DNA of 64,000 bases from JAZKBN01 sp040388605 (GCA_040388605.1 JAZKBN010000052.1:1-64000); one strand, 5' to 3'. Shown: positions 42,539-52,334, counted from the first letter of the stretch. The notes: generated by a model not told the origin, from the sequence alone. Numbers and translations: made by a program.

Positions 42539-44650
42539 ATGAGCCAACCTAAATTAACGGTGGCACTGGCCGGAAACCCAAATGCCGGCAAGACCTCCCT
42601 TTTTAACCAGCTTACCGGGCTGAATCAAAGAATTGGAAATTTTCCCGGTGTTACCGTGGAAAAGAAAACCGGTACAACCTGGCTCAACAACAATACCGCC
42701 TGCAACGTAACAGATTTACCCGGCACCTACAGCCTCTACCCGAAATCGCCGGATGAGCAGGTGGTGTTCGACGTTTTACACAACACTGCAGACCCGCTTT
42801 ACCCCGATATAGTTGTAGTGGTGGCCGATGCCGGCAACCTGAAGCGCAACCTTTTACTTTTTACGCAGATTGCCGACCTGCAGATTCCCGTTATACTGGC
42901 CCTCAACATGGTAGACCTTGCCGAAAAAGCAGGTTGCGTGTTTGATTTGGAAGTGCTTAAGCAACGCCTGCAGGTACCCATTGTGCGCATTAACGGCCGA
43001 ACCGGCGAAGGCCTCACAGATCTCAAGCAGGCCATCCTGAAATTCAGCTTTGTGCCCCCGAACCCCTGGTTCAGGCCGGAAGATGCCGCGCCTGAATTGG
43101 TTAACAAAGTACGCGATCGCTTTAACCTCGATAACAGCTACCGTGCATTCCAGCTGGCGCACCAGTACCGCAGCATGAGCAGCCTGAGCGCCGCCGACAA
43201 GCATTTCCTGGATGATATAACCCTGCGCTATGAATTCCGCAACCTGAGTTTCCAGGCCGCAGAAACCATATCGCGCTATGAGGCAATCAACAAGGCGCTT
43301 TTCGATGCCATGTTTATTACCCCGCCTGCCGGCTCGTCGGTAACTGAGCGGCTCGACAAGGTGCTGACCCACCGTATATGGGGCTACCTTATTTTCTTCG
43401 GGATTTTAACGGTACTCTTCCAGGCCATTTTCAGCTGGGCATCTTACCCCATGGACCTGATAGATACAGGCATAGGCGCCCTGAACACCTGGCTCAAAGG
43501 CGTTCTCCCCGCCGGCCCCGCCACCGACCTGCTCACCGACGGCGTAATTGCCGGCCTTGGCGGCGTGCTTATATTTATACCCCAAATTGCCCTGCTCTTC
43601 GCCTTTATTGCCGTCCTTGAAGAAAGCGGCTATATGGCCCGGGTTATGTTTATCATGGACCGTGTTATGCGCAAATTCGGGCTGAACGGGCGAAGTGTAG
43701 TACCGCTGATATCGGGTGTGGCCTGTGCCGTGCCCGCCATTATGGCCACCCGCAGCATAGATAATACCCGCGATCGCCTGGTTACTATTTTTGTAACCCC
43801 TTTAATGAGCTGCTCGGCACGTATTCCGGTTTACACCGTACTTATTTCATTGGTAGTGCCGCAGCAATTCTTTTTCGGCATTATTAATTTGCAGGGCCTG
43901 GCCATGATGGGCCTGTACCTGCTCGGTTTTTTGGCGGCTGTGGGTTCGGCCTGGCTGTTAAAGCAAATGGCGGTTACAAAGGCCAAACGCAGCTTCTTTA
44001 TTATGGAGCTGCCCAGCTATAAAATGCCCCGCTGGGGAAATGTGGGCTATACCATTGCCGACAAGGTAAAAGCCTTTGTTTTCGAAGCCGGGAAAGTGAT
44101 TGTAGCCATATCTGTCATACTTTGGGTGCTGGCCACATACGGCCCCGGCGATGCCATGAAAGCAGCTGACGATAAGGCTGAAGCCCTTGCCAAAACACAA
44201 AACTTAAACGATACCCAAAAGGAAAACCTGATTGCCGCCGGCAGGCTTGAAGCAAGCTATGCAGGTCATTTCGGCAAAGCCATTGAGCCCATAATTCGCC
44301 CCCTTGGTTTCGACTGGAAGATTGGCATTGCCCTGATTACCAGCTTTGCTGCCCGCGAAGTGTTTATTGGTACCATGAGCACCATTTATTCCATTGGCTC
44401 AGACCAGAATGAAGATACCGTACGCGAGCGCATGGCCGCAGAACGCGACCCCCTCACCGGCGGACCCATGTACACACCTGCGCGTTCATTCTCACTGCTT
44501 ATTTTTTACGTATTCGCCATGCAATGCATGAGCACACTGGCTGTAACTTACCGTGAAACCAAGGGCTGGAAATACCCCCTGCTGCAAACCTTTTATATGA
44601 CCGGCCTCGCATGGGTGGCAAGCCTGGCTGTTTGGCAGATATTCGGGTAG
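42539..44650 (+). CDS. feoB: Ferrous iron transporter FeoB
   Basis: The 703-residue protein has an N-terminal G domain (about 6-170) with G1 GNPNAGKT (11-18), the G2/G3 NFPGVTVEKK and DLPGTYSL motifs and the NMVD G4 motif. A helical spacer follows, then about eight membrane segments, including the Gate motif in SGVACAVPAIMATRSI and the second Gate motif region with SCSARIPVYTVL. It imports Fe(II) across the inner membrane in a GTP-dependent way. It pairs with feoA upstream and ends at a nested hairpin. Confidence 0.95.
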   Translation: MSQPKLTVALAGNPNAGKTSLFNQLTGLNQRIGNFPGVTVEKKTGTTWLNNNTACNVTDLPGTYSLYPKSPDEQVVFDVLHNTADPLYPDIVVVVADAGNLKRNLLLFTQIADLQIPVILALNMVDLAEKAGCVFDLEVLKQRLQVPIVRINGRTGEGLTDLKQAILKFSFVPPNPWFRPEDAAPELVNKVRDRFNLDNSYRAFQLAHQYRSMSSLSAADKHFLDDITLRYEFRNLSFQAAETISRYEAINKALFDAMFITPPAGSSVTERLDKVLTHRIWGYLIFFGILTVLFQAIFSWASYPMDLIDTGIGALNTWLKGVLPAGPATDLLTDGVIAGLGGVLIFIPQIALLFAFIAVLEESGYMARVMFIMDRVMRKFGLNGRSVVPLISGVACAVPAIMATRSIDNTRDRLVTIFVTPLMSCSARIPVYTVLISLVVPQQFFFGIINLQGLAMMGLYLLGFLAAVGSAWLLKQMAVTKAKRSFFIMELPSYKMPRWGNVGYTIADKVKAFVFEAGKVIVAISVILWVLATYGPGDAMKAADDKAEALAKTQNLNDTQKENLIAAGRLEASYAGHFGKAIEPIIRPLGFDWKIGIALITSFAAREVFIGTMSTIYSIGSDQNEDTVRERMAAERDPLTGGPMYTPARSFSLLIFYVFAMQCMSTLAVTYRETKGWKYPLLQTFYMTGLAWVASLAVWQIFG

Positions 44651-44780
44651 GGAAATGCCTAAATGTGCCAGGAAAATTGATTTTAGTATTCCAGGCAGGC
44701 CGAAAAAACTACAAAAAGTAAGTAATTAGCCGGCTTCCCGAGGAACTGCGGAATTAAATCCGTTTAAAAGATAGTGTTCA

Positions 44781-44825
44781 AAATAAACATGCCTGCCCGG
44801 GAAATCCGGCCAGGCATGTTTATTT
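44781..44825. terminator. Bidirectional inverted-repeat terminator
   Basis: A perfect 15-bp outer stem (aaataaacatgcctg and its complement) with an inner CCGG hairpin, between convergent feoB and the SH3-protein gene. Confidence 0.8.
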
Positions 44826-44923
44826 TTATCTTTTGACAACCAATAAGCAGCATGCAATCATTTATAAAGCCCGCATTGCATGCGTAAACTAAACGCCAAC
44901 TATTTTCAGGTTGGTTAAGCCGC

Positions 44924-46066
44924 CTAATAGCAAACAGCGCAGGGCTGCTTTCCGTAAGAATAAACTGCCACATAGGGCGATACATTCAAAACAGAAATAC
45001 CATCGCAGGTGCGTTTAAAGTGTTTGCAGTCTTTATCCGCATGATATTCGGGGGCATTTTTGCTCAGGCAAACAATAACCTTGCGGCCTTCCTCCACATG
45101 GCGCTCAAACTTGTCTACAAGGTCTTCTTTGACGATTGTTTGAGAAAAGTCTTCCTTTGGCTCGGCGCCTGCGCTTTGATTATTGCTGTTCCCGGGCATA
45201 CGTTCACTGTAGCCGGAATTTGAGGCGTTTTGAGCGGGCTCTTCTTCGGATTGGTATCCTGTTTCAGAATCGTCAAGACTAGGGTCATTCAGCAGGTCTG
45301 CTACTTTTTCTTCGCGTATTGAAGCACGGTTGCCGCCTTTTGCATAGCTGCCGCGTGATGATATTTTAGTTCTGTTGCTGTTATATGAAGGTTCTTCAGC
45401 CGGCCTGCGGGCTGCCCTGCTCTGCACTGAATTACTGTTTGCATTGCCGCGCTCGTTCAGCAAATCAGCTACCGATTCAGTTACCGGTCCTGAAAACGCC
45501 TGTTCGTCGGCAGCCGGTTGCTGCGATGCCTGCGAACGCGTTTTAGCTTGCGTACGCACAGGCGCCGGGCTTTCCGACTGCTCACGTGCCTGGGTTTCCG
45601 GCTCGGGTTGCTTTATGTATCTTGTCTTTTTTACTTTCCGCTGTACCGGGCTGGCTTTTACCTGCTCGCTGTTCACGCCTTCACCTTCAACACCTGTAAG
45701 CCCTGCCGAGGCTATTTCCCATTCGCCGCTAAGCACCTTGCCCCTTGAATATTGCAGATGTGGGGTATCTGCAGAGAGTTGCAGGTCTGCGCCATTGCGG
45801 GTGGTTAAACTGCGTAAAATATACCCTGTACGGCCTGAATAGGCCACATATACAAAGTTACCCTTAGATTCTTCAATAGTGTAAACCTTAGAGCCTGCAG
45901 GTAATTGAAGCATAACCCTGCTTTGGGCCGATGCCTCGGTGTACAAAGTGGCATTTTTTGCTACCGTAAGCTCAGTTTGAGCCCAAGCGCTGCCGGCAAG
46001 CAGCCATGCAGTTAACAGCAGGAAGCAAAAAGGTAAATAATTTTTATAGCCGGATTGTAAGCGCAT
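44924..46066 (-). CDS. Exported SH3-domain protein with Cys-rich tail
   Basis: The 380-residue protein has a signal peptide (NYLPFCFLLLTAWLLAGSAWAQ, cleavage near residue 29), then a bacterial SH3 domain (about 32-95) with LYTEASAQSRVMLQLPAGSKVY. A long Ser/Asn/Glu-rich disordered region (about 110-325) follows. The final 50 residues form a compact Cys-rich unit: EYHADKDCKHFKRTCDG and then a final CAVCY, a His/Cys arrangement that could bind a metal. A -7-like box (46181-46188) precedes the gene. The tail-type domain is seen in other secreted Bacteroidota proteins; its role is unknown. Confidence 0.68.
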   Translation of the reverse strand: MRLQSGYKNYLPFCFLLLTAWLLAGSAWAQTELTVAKNATLYTEASAQSRVMLQLPAGSKVYTIEESKGNFVYVAYSGRTGYILRSLTTRNGADLQLSADTPHLQYSRGKVLSGEWEIASAGLTGVEGEGVNSEQVKASPVQRKVKKTRYIKQPEPETQAREQSESPAPVRTQAKTRSQASQQPAADEQAFSGPVTESVADLLNERGNANSNSVQSRAARRPAEEPSYNSNRTKISSRGSYAKGGNRASIREEKVADLLNDPSLDDSETGYQSEEEPAQNASNSGYSERMPGNSNNQSAGAEPKEDFSQTIVKEDLVDKFERHVEEGRKVIVCLSKNAPEYHADKDCKHFKRTCDGISVLNVSPYVAVYSYGKQPCAVCY

Positions 46067-46531
46067 TGCATCAAGGGGTGCCCAAGGCAGACTAATGCCT
46101 CATAAAGGTTATTGTTCTCAAATATTCAGGGTTATAGCGTAAAAAAAGGCACTGCGTGTAAATGCAGGGGCGCATCGCAACAAATTTAGCATAATTCATG
46201 GGAAAACAGCAACAACACTTTGTTGAATAGTTTTAACATGTTTACTTATTTGTTTAACTAAGCCCGCTTAAACTTTTGATTCATAGCTATAAGCAGTTGG
46301 CGGTACATGCATAATTTTCATTGCTTTACCGAGGCCGTTATACAATAGCTTCTGCCCTAATCTGCATGGTAAGTATTTTACCAGATTGACAAACTACTCC
46401 CGCAATGTTGATTTTGTGCCTTGTAATTGGAAAACGTTTCTAAAGCACGCCTGTTAATTTCTGCCATAAATGCTTTGCAACAGCGATGCCAATAACGCAA
46501 AAAACGTGAGCTCCGGGGTTAAAATGCGGCC
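46067..46531. other. Long intergenic region
   Basis: 465 bp between two minus-strand genes. It contains a -7-like box for the SH3-protein gene at 46181-46188 and no convincing ORF, repeat or RNA structure. Confidence 0.5.
46181..46188 (-). promoter_or_regulatory. Bacteroidota -7 element of the SH3-protein gene
   Basis: CAAATTTA on the plus strand is TAAATTTG on the minus strand. It lies 115 bp before the ATG at 46066, so the leader would be rather long. Confidence 0.35.
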
Positions 46532-47890
46532 TTATTGCCCTTTCGGTATTTTGAGCAGGGTTTGCTCAAGTTGCTTAGCCGAGAGCCCCTGGTTCACAAT
46601 ACGCCCCTGCCTGTCAATAACGTACCAATATGGGAAATCGGTTACCCCGTACTTGCGGGTAATGCTGCCCTGCGGATTACCTAATTCCATCCAGTCGTCA
46701 AACGAATAAAACGCATGGGCATTGTCGCATGTGTAGTCAAGTCCGGCGGCTTTCCAGTAGGCGGCATCGCCGAGATCACTGAACACCACTGCTACCGACG
46801 GGGCATTGCCTCCAAGCTTTTCATTTATAGTGTGCAGCGAATCGCTGAAATTATAAAAGTCATTGGTTGGAAAAAAGGCGAACCAAAGCACAACTGTCGA
46901 GCCTGCGAACACGCTGTCGGTGGGCCTGGTAGTACTTCCGTAATCCTTTGTAAGTTTGAATACAGGGGCGCGTGTTCCCGGTTTCAGGCTTTTTCTGATA
47001 TTTGCCAAAGTATCGGCACGGGACTTTTCGGCAGCAACGCAGGCCTTATATTTTGCTGATTGATACTTGAACGCTGCAATACCGGTTCCTGTTACCCGGC
47101 TTTGCTCCATAGCGGCAACAAGACTGTCGCTGAAATCAGAATCACTGAAGTATAACCAATCATAAGCATATGGGGCCATAAAAGTGGGCCAAAGTGTCTT
47201 TAAGGGCCGGCGCATGCTCTTATTTATTTTACTGACAAGCAGTGTGTTTTTGAGGTCTTCTTTCATAACGCCCCGCACCCAATCTTCGTCGTAGGTGTAC
47301 TCCACCTTAGATTTTTCAAATGGCAACATTTTAATAGCATATCCGGCCTTTTGCAGGCAGAAGCGCTGCCAAAGCTTCATAGACGGGCTATGGGTATTTA
47401 TTGAAACGCCGCCTGATTTATCAGCTTTCTTTTTATACGGGCCGCCTGTTAAGGTAATAAGGTGGCTGTCTACAGGGAACATATTTTGATATGAGTCCGG
47501 CGCAAAATATGTTTCATCAGAATATCTACGTGAATTCAAAACGGTATACATGCCATAAACGGCAAGTTTGCCCTTAAACTCGAAATTGCCGTTTTTGTCG
47601 CTGCGGGTACTGTCAATAATTTGCATCGGCGCCAAATTTTTGCCGTCAGATGTTTTTAAATATATCTTTTTATTGCGCCAGCCTGGCCTTAACCCAAACC
47701 TGCCGATTATGTGATATGGCCCGCCACCCCTTACGAGGCTGTCATCTTCAGCAATGCCTGAGCTTGTGGTTTCTGTTTTATTTCCGCTGCATCCGAAGCT
47801 GACATAGGGGGAGAGAAACAACATGAATGTAATAAAAAGTTGAACAAAGCTGTATGTAACGGCAACAGGCCGCGTGATGCTGATACTCAT
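46532..47890 (-). CDS. DUF4369/TlpA-like thioredoxin-fold protein lacking CxxC
   Basis: The 452-residue exported protein has a lipoprotein-like leader (LFITFMLFLSPYVSFGC) and an N-terminal DUF4369-like region (about 55-160) with the FEFKGKLAVYGMYTVL strand pattern. The C-terminal domain (about 305-450) has the thioredoxin/AhpC layout (RAPVFKLTKDYG, then VVLWFAFFPTN, then YWYVIDRQGRIV). Where redox-active relatives have W-C-x-x-C, this one reads FFPTND, so it cannot do thiol exchange. A structural or binding role is more likely. It lies on the minus strand downstream of the holin-like gene, separated by about 160 bp. Confidence 0.72.
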   Translation of the reverse strand: MSISITRPVAVTYSFVQLFITFMLFLSPYVSFGCSGNKTETTSSGIAEDDSLVRGGGPYHIIGRFGLRPGWRNKKIYLKTSDGKNLAPMQIIDSTRSDKNGNFEFKGKLAVYGMYTVLNSRRYSDETYFAPDSYQNMFPVDSHLITLTGGPYKKKADKSGGVSINTHSPSMKLWQRFCLQKAGYAIKMLPFEKSKVEYTYDEDWVRGVMKEDLKNTLLVSKINKSMRRPLKTLWPTFMAPYAYDWLYFSDSDFSDSLVAAMEQSRVTGTGIAAFKYQSAKYKACVAAEKSRADTLANIRKSLKPGTRAPVFKLTKDYGSTTRPTDSVFAGSTVVLWFAFFPTNDFYNFSDSLHTINEKLGGNAPSVAVVFSDLGDAAYWKAAGLDYTCDNAHAFYSFDDWMELGNPQGSITRKYGVTDFPYWYVIDRQGRIVNQGLSAKQLEQTLLKIPKGQ

Positions 47891-48050
47891 TCTTAAAGCT
47901 GATATAAGAGTTAGGGTAAGCTGTAATTAAAGATTTTGAAACGGGTAAGCGAACTGTTGTCGGTCTGCTCACCTTTCAGGGGCCAAGTTGCAATTGTTCT
48001 TTGTAACAAGCAAATATTTTAGGGGGCCGCGCCTTGGCCAAATATACTCC

Positions 48051-48392
48051 CTATTTATCTTTCCCGCTTTGCAAAATGCTGTTTACCAGCGACAATATAA
48101 AGCTGAACATAAGCGCCCACCAAAAGCCGTCTACCTTAAATCCGCTGAAGAGGGCATCGGTGATGTAAACCATTAACACATTAAGCACAAGCCAGAAAAA
48201 ACCGAGCGTAACAATGGTAATCGGCAGGGTTAGCAGGGTCAGAACGGGCCTTACAACAGCGTTCAGGAAGCCAAGCACTATGCTTACGCCAATGGCAGTT
48301 CCCAGGCCGCTTACATGCACACCCGGCAACAGCTTGGCAGAAAGGAATACGGCAACGCCGGAAAGAATGAGCTGTATAATGAAAGAGATCAT
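48051..48392 (-). CDS. Phage holin family 4-type membrane protein (YvlD-like)
   Basis: A 113-residue hydrophobic protein with four membrane segments. Its motifs LLPGVHVSGLGTAIGVSIVL, NAVVRPVLTLLTLPITIVTLG and FWLVLNVLMVYITDALFSGF are those of the YvlD/PF04020 family. Despite the family name these are ordinary chromosomal inner-membrane proteins, not lysis proteins. No phage genes are nearby. The role is unknown; a few relatives are linked to envelope stress. Confidence 0.85.
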   Translation of the reverse strand: MISFIIQLILSGVAVFLSAKLLPGVHVSGLGTAIGVSIVLGFLNAVVRPVLTLLTLPITIVTLGFFWLVLNVLMVYITDALFSGFKVDGFWWALMFSFILSLVNSILQSGKDK

Positions 48393-48487
48393 AACAGTAT
48401 TATGGTTGTTGGTGAATAATTACCGGCTGCATGGCCTGTCGCGGAAAATATATCAAAGCAAGGCTTATGCCATGCCTGTTATAAAAT

Positions 48488-49858
48488 CTAAAAAGGGCCG
48501 GAAGCCAGCAGGGGCCGCAGCCAGTGGGCCACGCTGAAATAAACGGTAAGGCCCAGCAAGTCGTTAGCGGTGGTAATAAAAGGGCCCGATGCAAGGGCCG
48601 GGTTAACCCCGTACCTGTCGAGCACAAGCGGGGTAACGGTTCCGGTTATGGATGCCAGGATCACTACCGAGAACAGCGCAATGCTAACTACCAAAGCCAA
48701 ACCGAAAGGCCTTCCGTACAGCAGGAAGAACACAAATACGATAAGCGATATGGTAATGGCATTTACTACTGCAATACCGAGTGCGCGAATTATTTTCTCG
48801 GTGCGCTTGTTACCGCTGAACACATCGCGGCCCAGGCTTTGCACCACTACGGTGCTGTTCTGAATACCCACATTGCCGCCGGTAGCCGTAATAAGGGGGG
48901 TAAAAAGGGCCAGGGCTGTTATCTCTTTCAAATCGCCTTCGAAGAGGCCCATAAGCTGTGCGCCTATAAGCCCGCCGGCCATGCCAATGAGCAGCCAGGG
49001 CAAACGCGCACGCACGCTCCTGAAAACACCGTCGTCTTCCTCGGCCCCCGCGCTGATACCGGACATGGCTGCAATATCCTCTTCGGCCTTCTCTGTAATC
49101 ACATCCACAATATCATCAATGGTGATGCGGCCAAGCAGGCGGTTCTGGATATTTACAACGGGTATGGCTTCAAGGTCGTACTTCTGCATCAGGTCAGATA
49201 CTTCTTCCTTGTCGCGGTAGCTTTCTACTGATATTAAGTCGCGGTCAAAAATATCGGCAATGCGGGTATTGGCTTTGGCAAGCAGGATGCGCTTTATGCT
49301 CACCTTGCCCAAAAGCCTTTCCTGGCTGTCGACCACGTAAATGGTATGTATCTTCTCTACGTTTTCGGCCTGGCGACGAATTTCTTCAATGGTTTGCACC
49401 ACGTTCCAGGTATCGTAGGCCTTTATTAATTCCTTGGCCATAAGGCCGCCGGCGCAGTCTTCATCATAGTGCAGCAGCTCTATGATGTGCTCGGCGGTTT
49501 CCCGGTCGTCAATGAGCGCAATAACTTCTTCACGAAACCTTACAGGTTGGTGATCAAGCAAATCTGCCGCATCATCGGAATCCATATAGGGTACCAATGC
49601 CGCAATCTCTGCCGATTCGAACACGCGTAAAAAACGGCGCGTGGTTTCCTCATCCAAATTGCTCAGGATTTCGGCGCTCACCTCAGGGGGCAACAGGTCT
49701 ATTACGTATTTGCTTTGCGGGGTATTGAGCTCATCAAGCACCTGGCTTATATCTGCCGGGTGCACGTCTTCCATGCTCTCCCTGATGAAGGCAACATTCT
49801 GCTCCTCGATGGCAGCTTCCAGCTTTTCGAGGTATTCCCGGGTATTAATCGGTTGCAT
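48488..49858 (-). CDS. mgtE: Magnesium transporter MgtE
   Basis: The 456-residue protein has the three parts of MgtE: an N-terminal helical domain (about 10-130) with DLLPPEVSAEILSNLD, two CBS domains (about 135-255), and a C-terminal membrane domain of five helices (about 280-450) with GGLIGAQLMGLFEG, the FTPLITATGGNVGIQNSTVVV pore motif and a final LVLDRYGVNPALASGPFITT. It imports Mg2+ down the membrane potential, and the CBS region closes the channel when cytosolic Mg2+ is high. Single gene on the minus strand. Confidence 0.95.
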   Translation of the reverse strand: MQPINTREYLEKLEAAIEEQNVAFIRESMEDVHPADISQVLDELNTPQSKYVIDLLPPEVSAEILSNLDEETTRRFLRVFESAEIAALVPYMDSDDAADLLDHQPVRFREEVIALIDDRETAEHIIELLHYDEDCAGGLMAKELIKAYDTWNVVQTIEEIRRQAENVEKIHTIYVVDSQERLLGKVSIKRILLAKANTRIADIFDRDLISVESYRDKEEVSDLMQKYDLEAIPVVNIQNRLLGRITIDDIVDVITEKAEEDIAAMSGISAGAEEDDGVFRSVRARLPWLLIGMAGGLIGAQLMGLFEGDLKEITALALFTPLITATGGNVGIQNSTVVVQSLGRDVFSGNKRTEKIIRALGIAVVNAITISLIVFVFFLLYGRPFGLALVVSIALFSVVILASITGTVTPLVLDRYGVNPALASGPFITTANDLLGLTVYFSVAHWLRPLLASGPF

Positions 49859-49970
49859 TGGCCTTGCGTTGTTTGCCCTTTTTTAAAAGCTTAAATAAAA
49901 GCCCGGTATTTAGGGTGGTCCGGTATTAAGAAAACAGCTTTTGCTAAGGTACCTGCATAGCATGCAGGAA

Positions 49971-50837
49971 TCAGGCTCCGGCAGAATCGGCAGCTTCAGC
50001 GGCGGCAGCCTCCGCTTTCAGGTACAGCTCCCATTTCACGCACATGAGAATGAAATCGTCGGAGCTCAGGGCTTCGGCCCTTAGGTCCATTACGGGGTCG
50101 GCTTGCAGTTCAGCAGGCAAATTTAGGCTTTTAAGGGCATTACGCAAGGTTTTCCTGCGCATGTTAAAGCCTGTTTTTACCAGTAATGTCCATCTTTTTT
50201 CATCACATGGTAATTCAGTGCGGCCATTGGACTTCAGCCTGATTACACCGCTCTGCACATTTGGCGGCGGCAGGAAGTTGGAAGCATCTACCGTGAAGCC
50301 GTACTCAATGTTATAAAAAGCCTGTAACAGCACGCTGAGTATGCCGTAATCGCGCCCGCCCGGCGGCGAAGCAAGGCGTTTGGCCACCTCGTACTGCAGC
50401 ATACAAACCACCTCGGGCACCCGGCGACGGTGATCAAGTATGCAGAAAAAAATCTGGCTGCTGATGTTATACGGGAAGTTGCCTATAACGGCAAAAGGCT
50501 CCGGGAACAGGGTGTCGAGATCAGCGGTCAGGAAATCGGCAAGCAGGGTACGGCCGGCGAAAGCAGGAAAATGCTTTTTGAGGTAAGCTATAGATTCCTC
50601 GTCTATATCGAGCAGCCATGTTTCAAACTCGGTACGTTTGGCCAGGAACTTGGTGAGCATACCGGTGCCGGGGCCAATTTCGAGCACAGTCTTATAATTG
50701 CCGTGGCCGGAAAGCAGGTCGGTAATATCCTGGGCAATGGCATCGTTGGTGAGAAAGTGCTGGCCCAGGTGCTTTTTGGGCCTTACGGGAGAATGGTCGG
50801 TGCGTTCCTGGTAGGGTATGGGTTTGCGGATTTTCAT
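49971..50837 (-). CDS. rsmA: 16S rRNA dimethyltransferase RsmA (KsgA)
   Basis: The ATG at 50837 gives the normal N-terminus MKIRKPIPYQ..., and a -7-like box lies about 58 bp before it; a longer frame starts at 50897. The 288-residue SAM-dependent enzyme has KKHLGQHFLTN, motif I LEIGPGTGMLT, and the NFPYNISS motif IV with the NxPY of adenine dimethyltransferases. It dimethylates two adenosines near the 3' end of 16S rRNA during ribosome assembly. The C-terminus carries a short Ala/Glu-rich extension. Confidence 0.95.
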   Translation of the reverse strand: MKIRKPIPYQERTDHSPVRPKKHLGQHFLTNDAIAQDITDLLSGHGNYKTVLEIGPGTGMLTKFLAKRTEFETWLLDIDEESIAYLKKHFPAFAGRTLLADFLTADLDTLFPEPFAVIGNFPYNISSQIFFCILDHRRRVPEVVCMLQYEVAKRLASPPGGRDYGILSVLLQAFYNIEYGFTVDASNFLPPPNVQSGVIRLKSNGRTELPCDEKRWTLLVKTGFNMRRKTLRNALKSLNLPAELQADPVMDLRAEALSSDDFILMCVKWELYLKAEAAAAEAADSAGA

Positions 50838-50894
50838 TAAGGGGGGTATGCGGCAGCGGATGAACCAATCGGTAAATAATAACATCGCAATACC

Positions 50895-50902
50895 CAAAGG
50901 TA
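50895..50902 (-). promoter_or_regulatory. Bacteroidota -7 element of rsmA
   Basis: CAAAGGTA on the plus strand is TACCTTTG on the minus strand, 58 bp before the chosen start, which supports the start at 50837. Confidence 0.5.
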
Positions 50903-50942
50903 CCCTGTTTAAAGCAAACTTTCCCTGAAACGGTTCAATAGA

Positions 50943-51317
50943 TTAAGCTGAGACGGGGCTACCTTTTTTAAATCGCGGAGCACCCAGCCTGCCCTTAGAA
51001 ACTAAATCATCAATATGCTCAACAATGGCTTTATTAACATCACTTAAGCTCTTAAACCACATAAGGCTTTCTTGCGGAACTTTAAGAATATCATTTTGCG
51101 AATAAAAAACTAAGGTGTCTTTAAACGAAGGCAGGTAATAGGCCTGCACCAAAACTTGGGAAGCATCGTTAAATTTGCTGATTATTAAATCACAAAACAT
51201 ATAATCATCCGCCTGGCCGGTAATTTTTTCGAACAGGTCATAAACTTCTTTATCAGTAACTCCGTAAGTTTTTACTTCAAGTTTGTATTTCCTAAGTGTT
51301 TTTGTAAGGGTGTCCAT
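50943..51317 (-). CDS. Hypothetical protein (124 aa)
   Basis: A 124-residue soluble protein with no signal peptide. Its composition (MDTLTKTLRKYKLEVKTYG, then LFEKITGQADDYMFCDLIIS, then FKDTLVFYSQNDIL) suggests an alpha/beta fold, but I recognise no family. It lies 15 bp after the nuclease-fold gene at 51333 and is probably co-transcribed with it. A final Lys/Gly-rich stretch (RLGAPRFKKGSP) is basic. Confidence 0.55.
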   Translation of the reverse strand: MDTLTKTLRKYKLEVKTYGVTDKEVYDLFEKITGQADDYMFCDLIISKFNDASQVLVQAYYLPSFKDTLVFYSQNDILKVPQESLMWFKSLSDVNKAIVEHIDDLVSKGRLGAPRFKKGSPVSA

Positions 51318-51332
51318 TTAAGTACAATACGG

Positions 51333-52160
51333 TTAAATGTTAATTTCAAATACCAGCGGAAAATGAGCCTTCCTGTCGGGCCTGGCCTTTGTATGTACTT
51401 TACATACAGTCAGGGAGTCAAAGTTAAATTTAGGTATAATTTCTTCTGAAATCAATACCTGATCAATGAAGGCCCAGCTGAATTCACCTATTTTGGGATT
51501 AGGGTATGAAAAAGTACCGTTTTTCATGCCCTCTTTCAATATTCCATCGCTAAACAAAGTCCATGTTGGATTATATAACTTCATATTTTCTGGCTCCCTG
51601 CGCAACTTACGATTTGGTACTATACGTTTTACAGGACCTTTTCTATTAAAAACATATGTCGCATTAAAGGAATAGGGATGTGTGAGAGCCTGTTCCCAGG
51701 GGTGTATATTGAAATCACCTGCTATTACCACAGGAAGGGCTTCCGATTTTTCTTTGCCTGCACCTCGGAAATGGTTATTAATTGAGCGTGCAGCCTGCTG
51801 AGCCATCACAAATCTGTTTAAATCATCGTAGTTAAGCCTGTCAACCAAATGAACTCCATAAAATACAGCATCAATATCTTTTACTTTTAAATAAGCTGTC
51901 CTTTTGCTTAAGCTGTCGGGTACCTGCCCTACAGTACATTTTTCAGGCAGAATGCTCATGGAATGTATACAAAAGCAGACTTTTTTACCCGGCTTGTATA
52001 TTTTATAAATATCCGGTAAAACGCTTAGTTTTATCTCACCGCCTTTGTCTTCAGAACTTTCATACTCTGTGAAAATAATAATATCAGGCCGCTCGTGCTC
52101 AATTGTCTTTTGAATTTCTTCGGGCTCCCATTCAGCAATATTCCATGCAAGTATCTTCAT
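51333..52160 (-). CDS. Endonuclease/exonuclease/phosphatase-fold protein
   Basis: The 275-residue protein begins directly with MKILAWNIAEW, the first motif of the EEP (DNase I-like) superfamily. The metal-binding Glu is in IIIFTEYES, the catalytic pair is in VIAGDFNIHP (Asp and Asn), and SWAFIDQVLIS resembles the S-x-I-D-x-I motif near the end, where the His pairs later. There is no signal peptide, so it is cytosolic. It could be a nuclease or a phosphodiesterase. It shares a transcript with the small gene 15 bp downstream. Confidence 0.72.
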   Translation of the reverse strand: MKILAWNIAEWEPEEIQKTIEHERPDIIIFTEYESSEDKGGEIKLSVLPDIYKIYKPGKKVCFCIHSMSILPEKCTVGQVPDSLSKRTAYLKVKDIDAVFYGVHLVDRLNYDDLNRFVMAQQAARSINNHFRGAGKEKSEALPVVIAGDFNIHPWEQALTHPYSFNATYVFNRKGPVKRIVPNRKLRREPENMKLYNPTWTLFSDGILKEGMKNGTFSYPNPKIGEFSWAFIDQVLISEEIIPKFNFDSLTVCKVHTKARPDRKAHFPLVFEINI

Positions 52161-52334
52161 TGTACACAGGTAACCATGCAGAGGTTAATTTTATTTCGGA
52201 ATAATACATATAATCTGCATATTATACAAAATCAGGCAAGGGCTATTCTGCCCGAACATCACCGATAAAAACCATGAAGCATGGCCTTTAACCTTCTGCC
52301 AAAAATCATGAGATTACATAATTCAAACATTTAC

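Noticed and set aside
48051..48392. Phage lysis gene
   Set aside because: The family name mentions holin, but the protein matches the chromosomal YvlD type and no phage genes are nearby.
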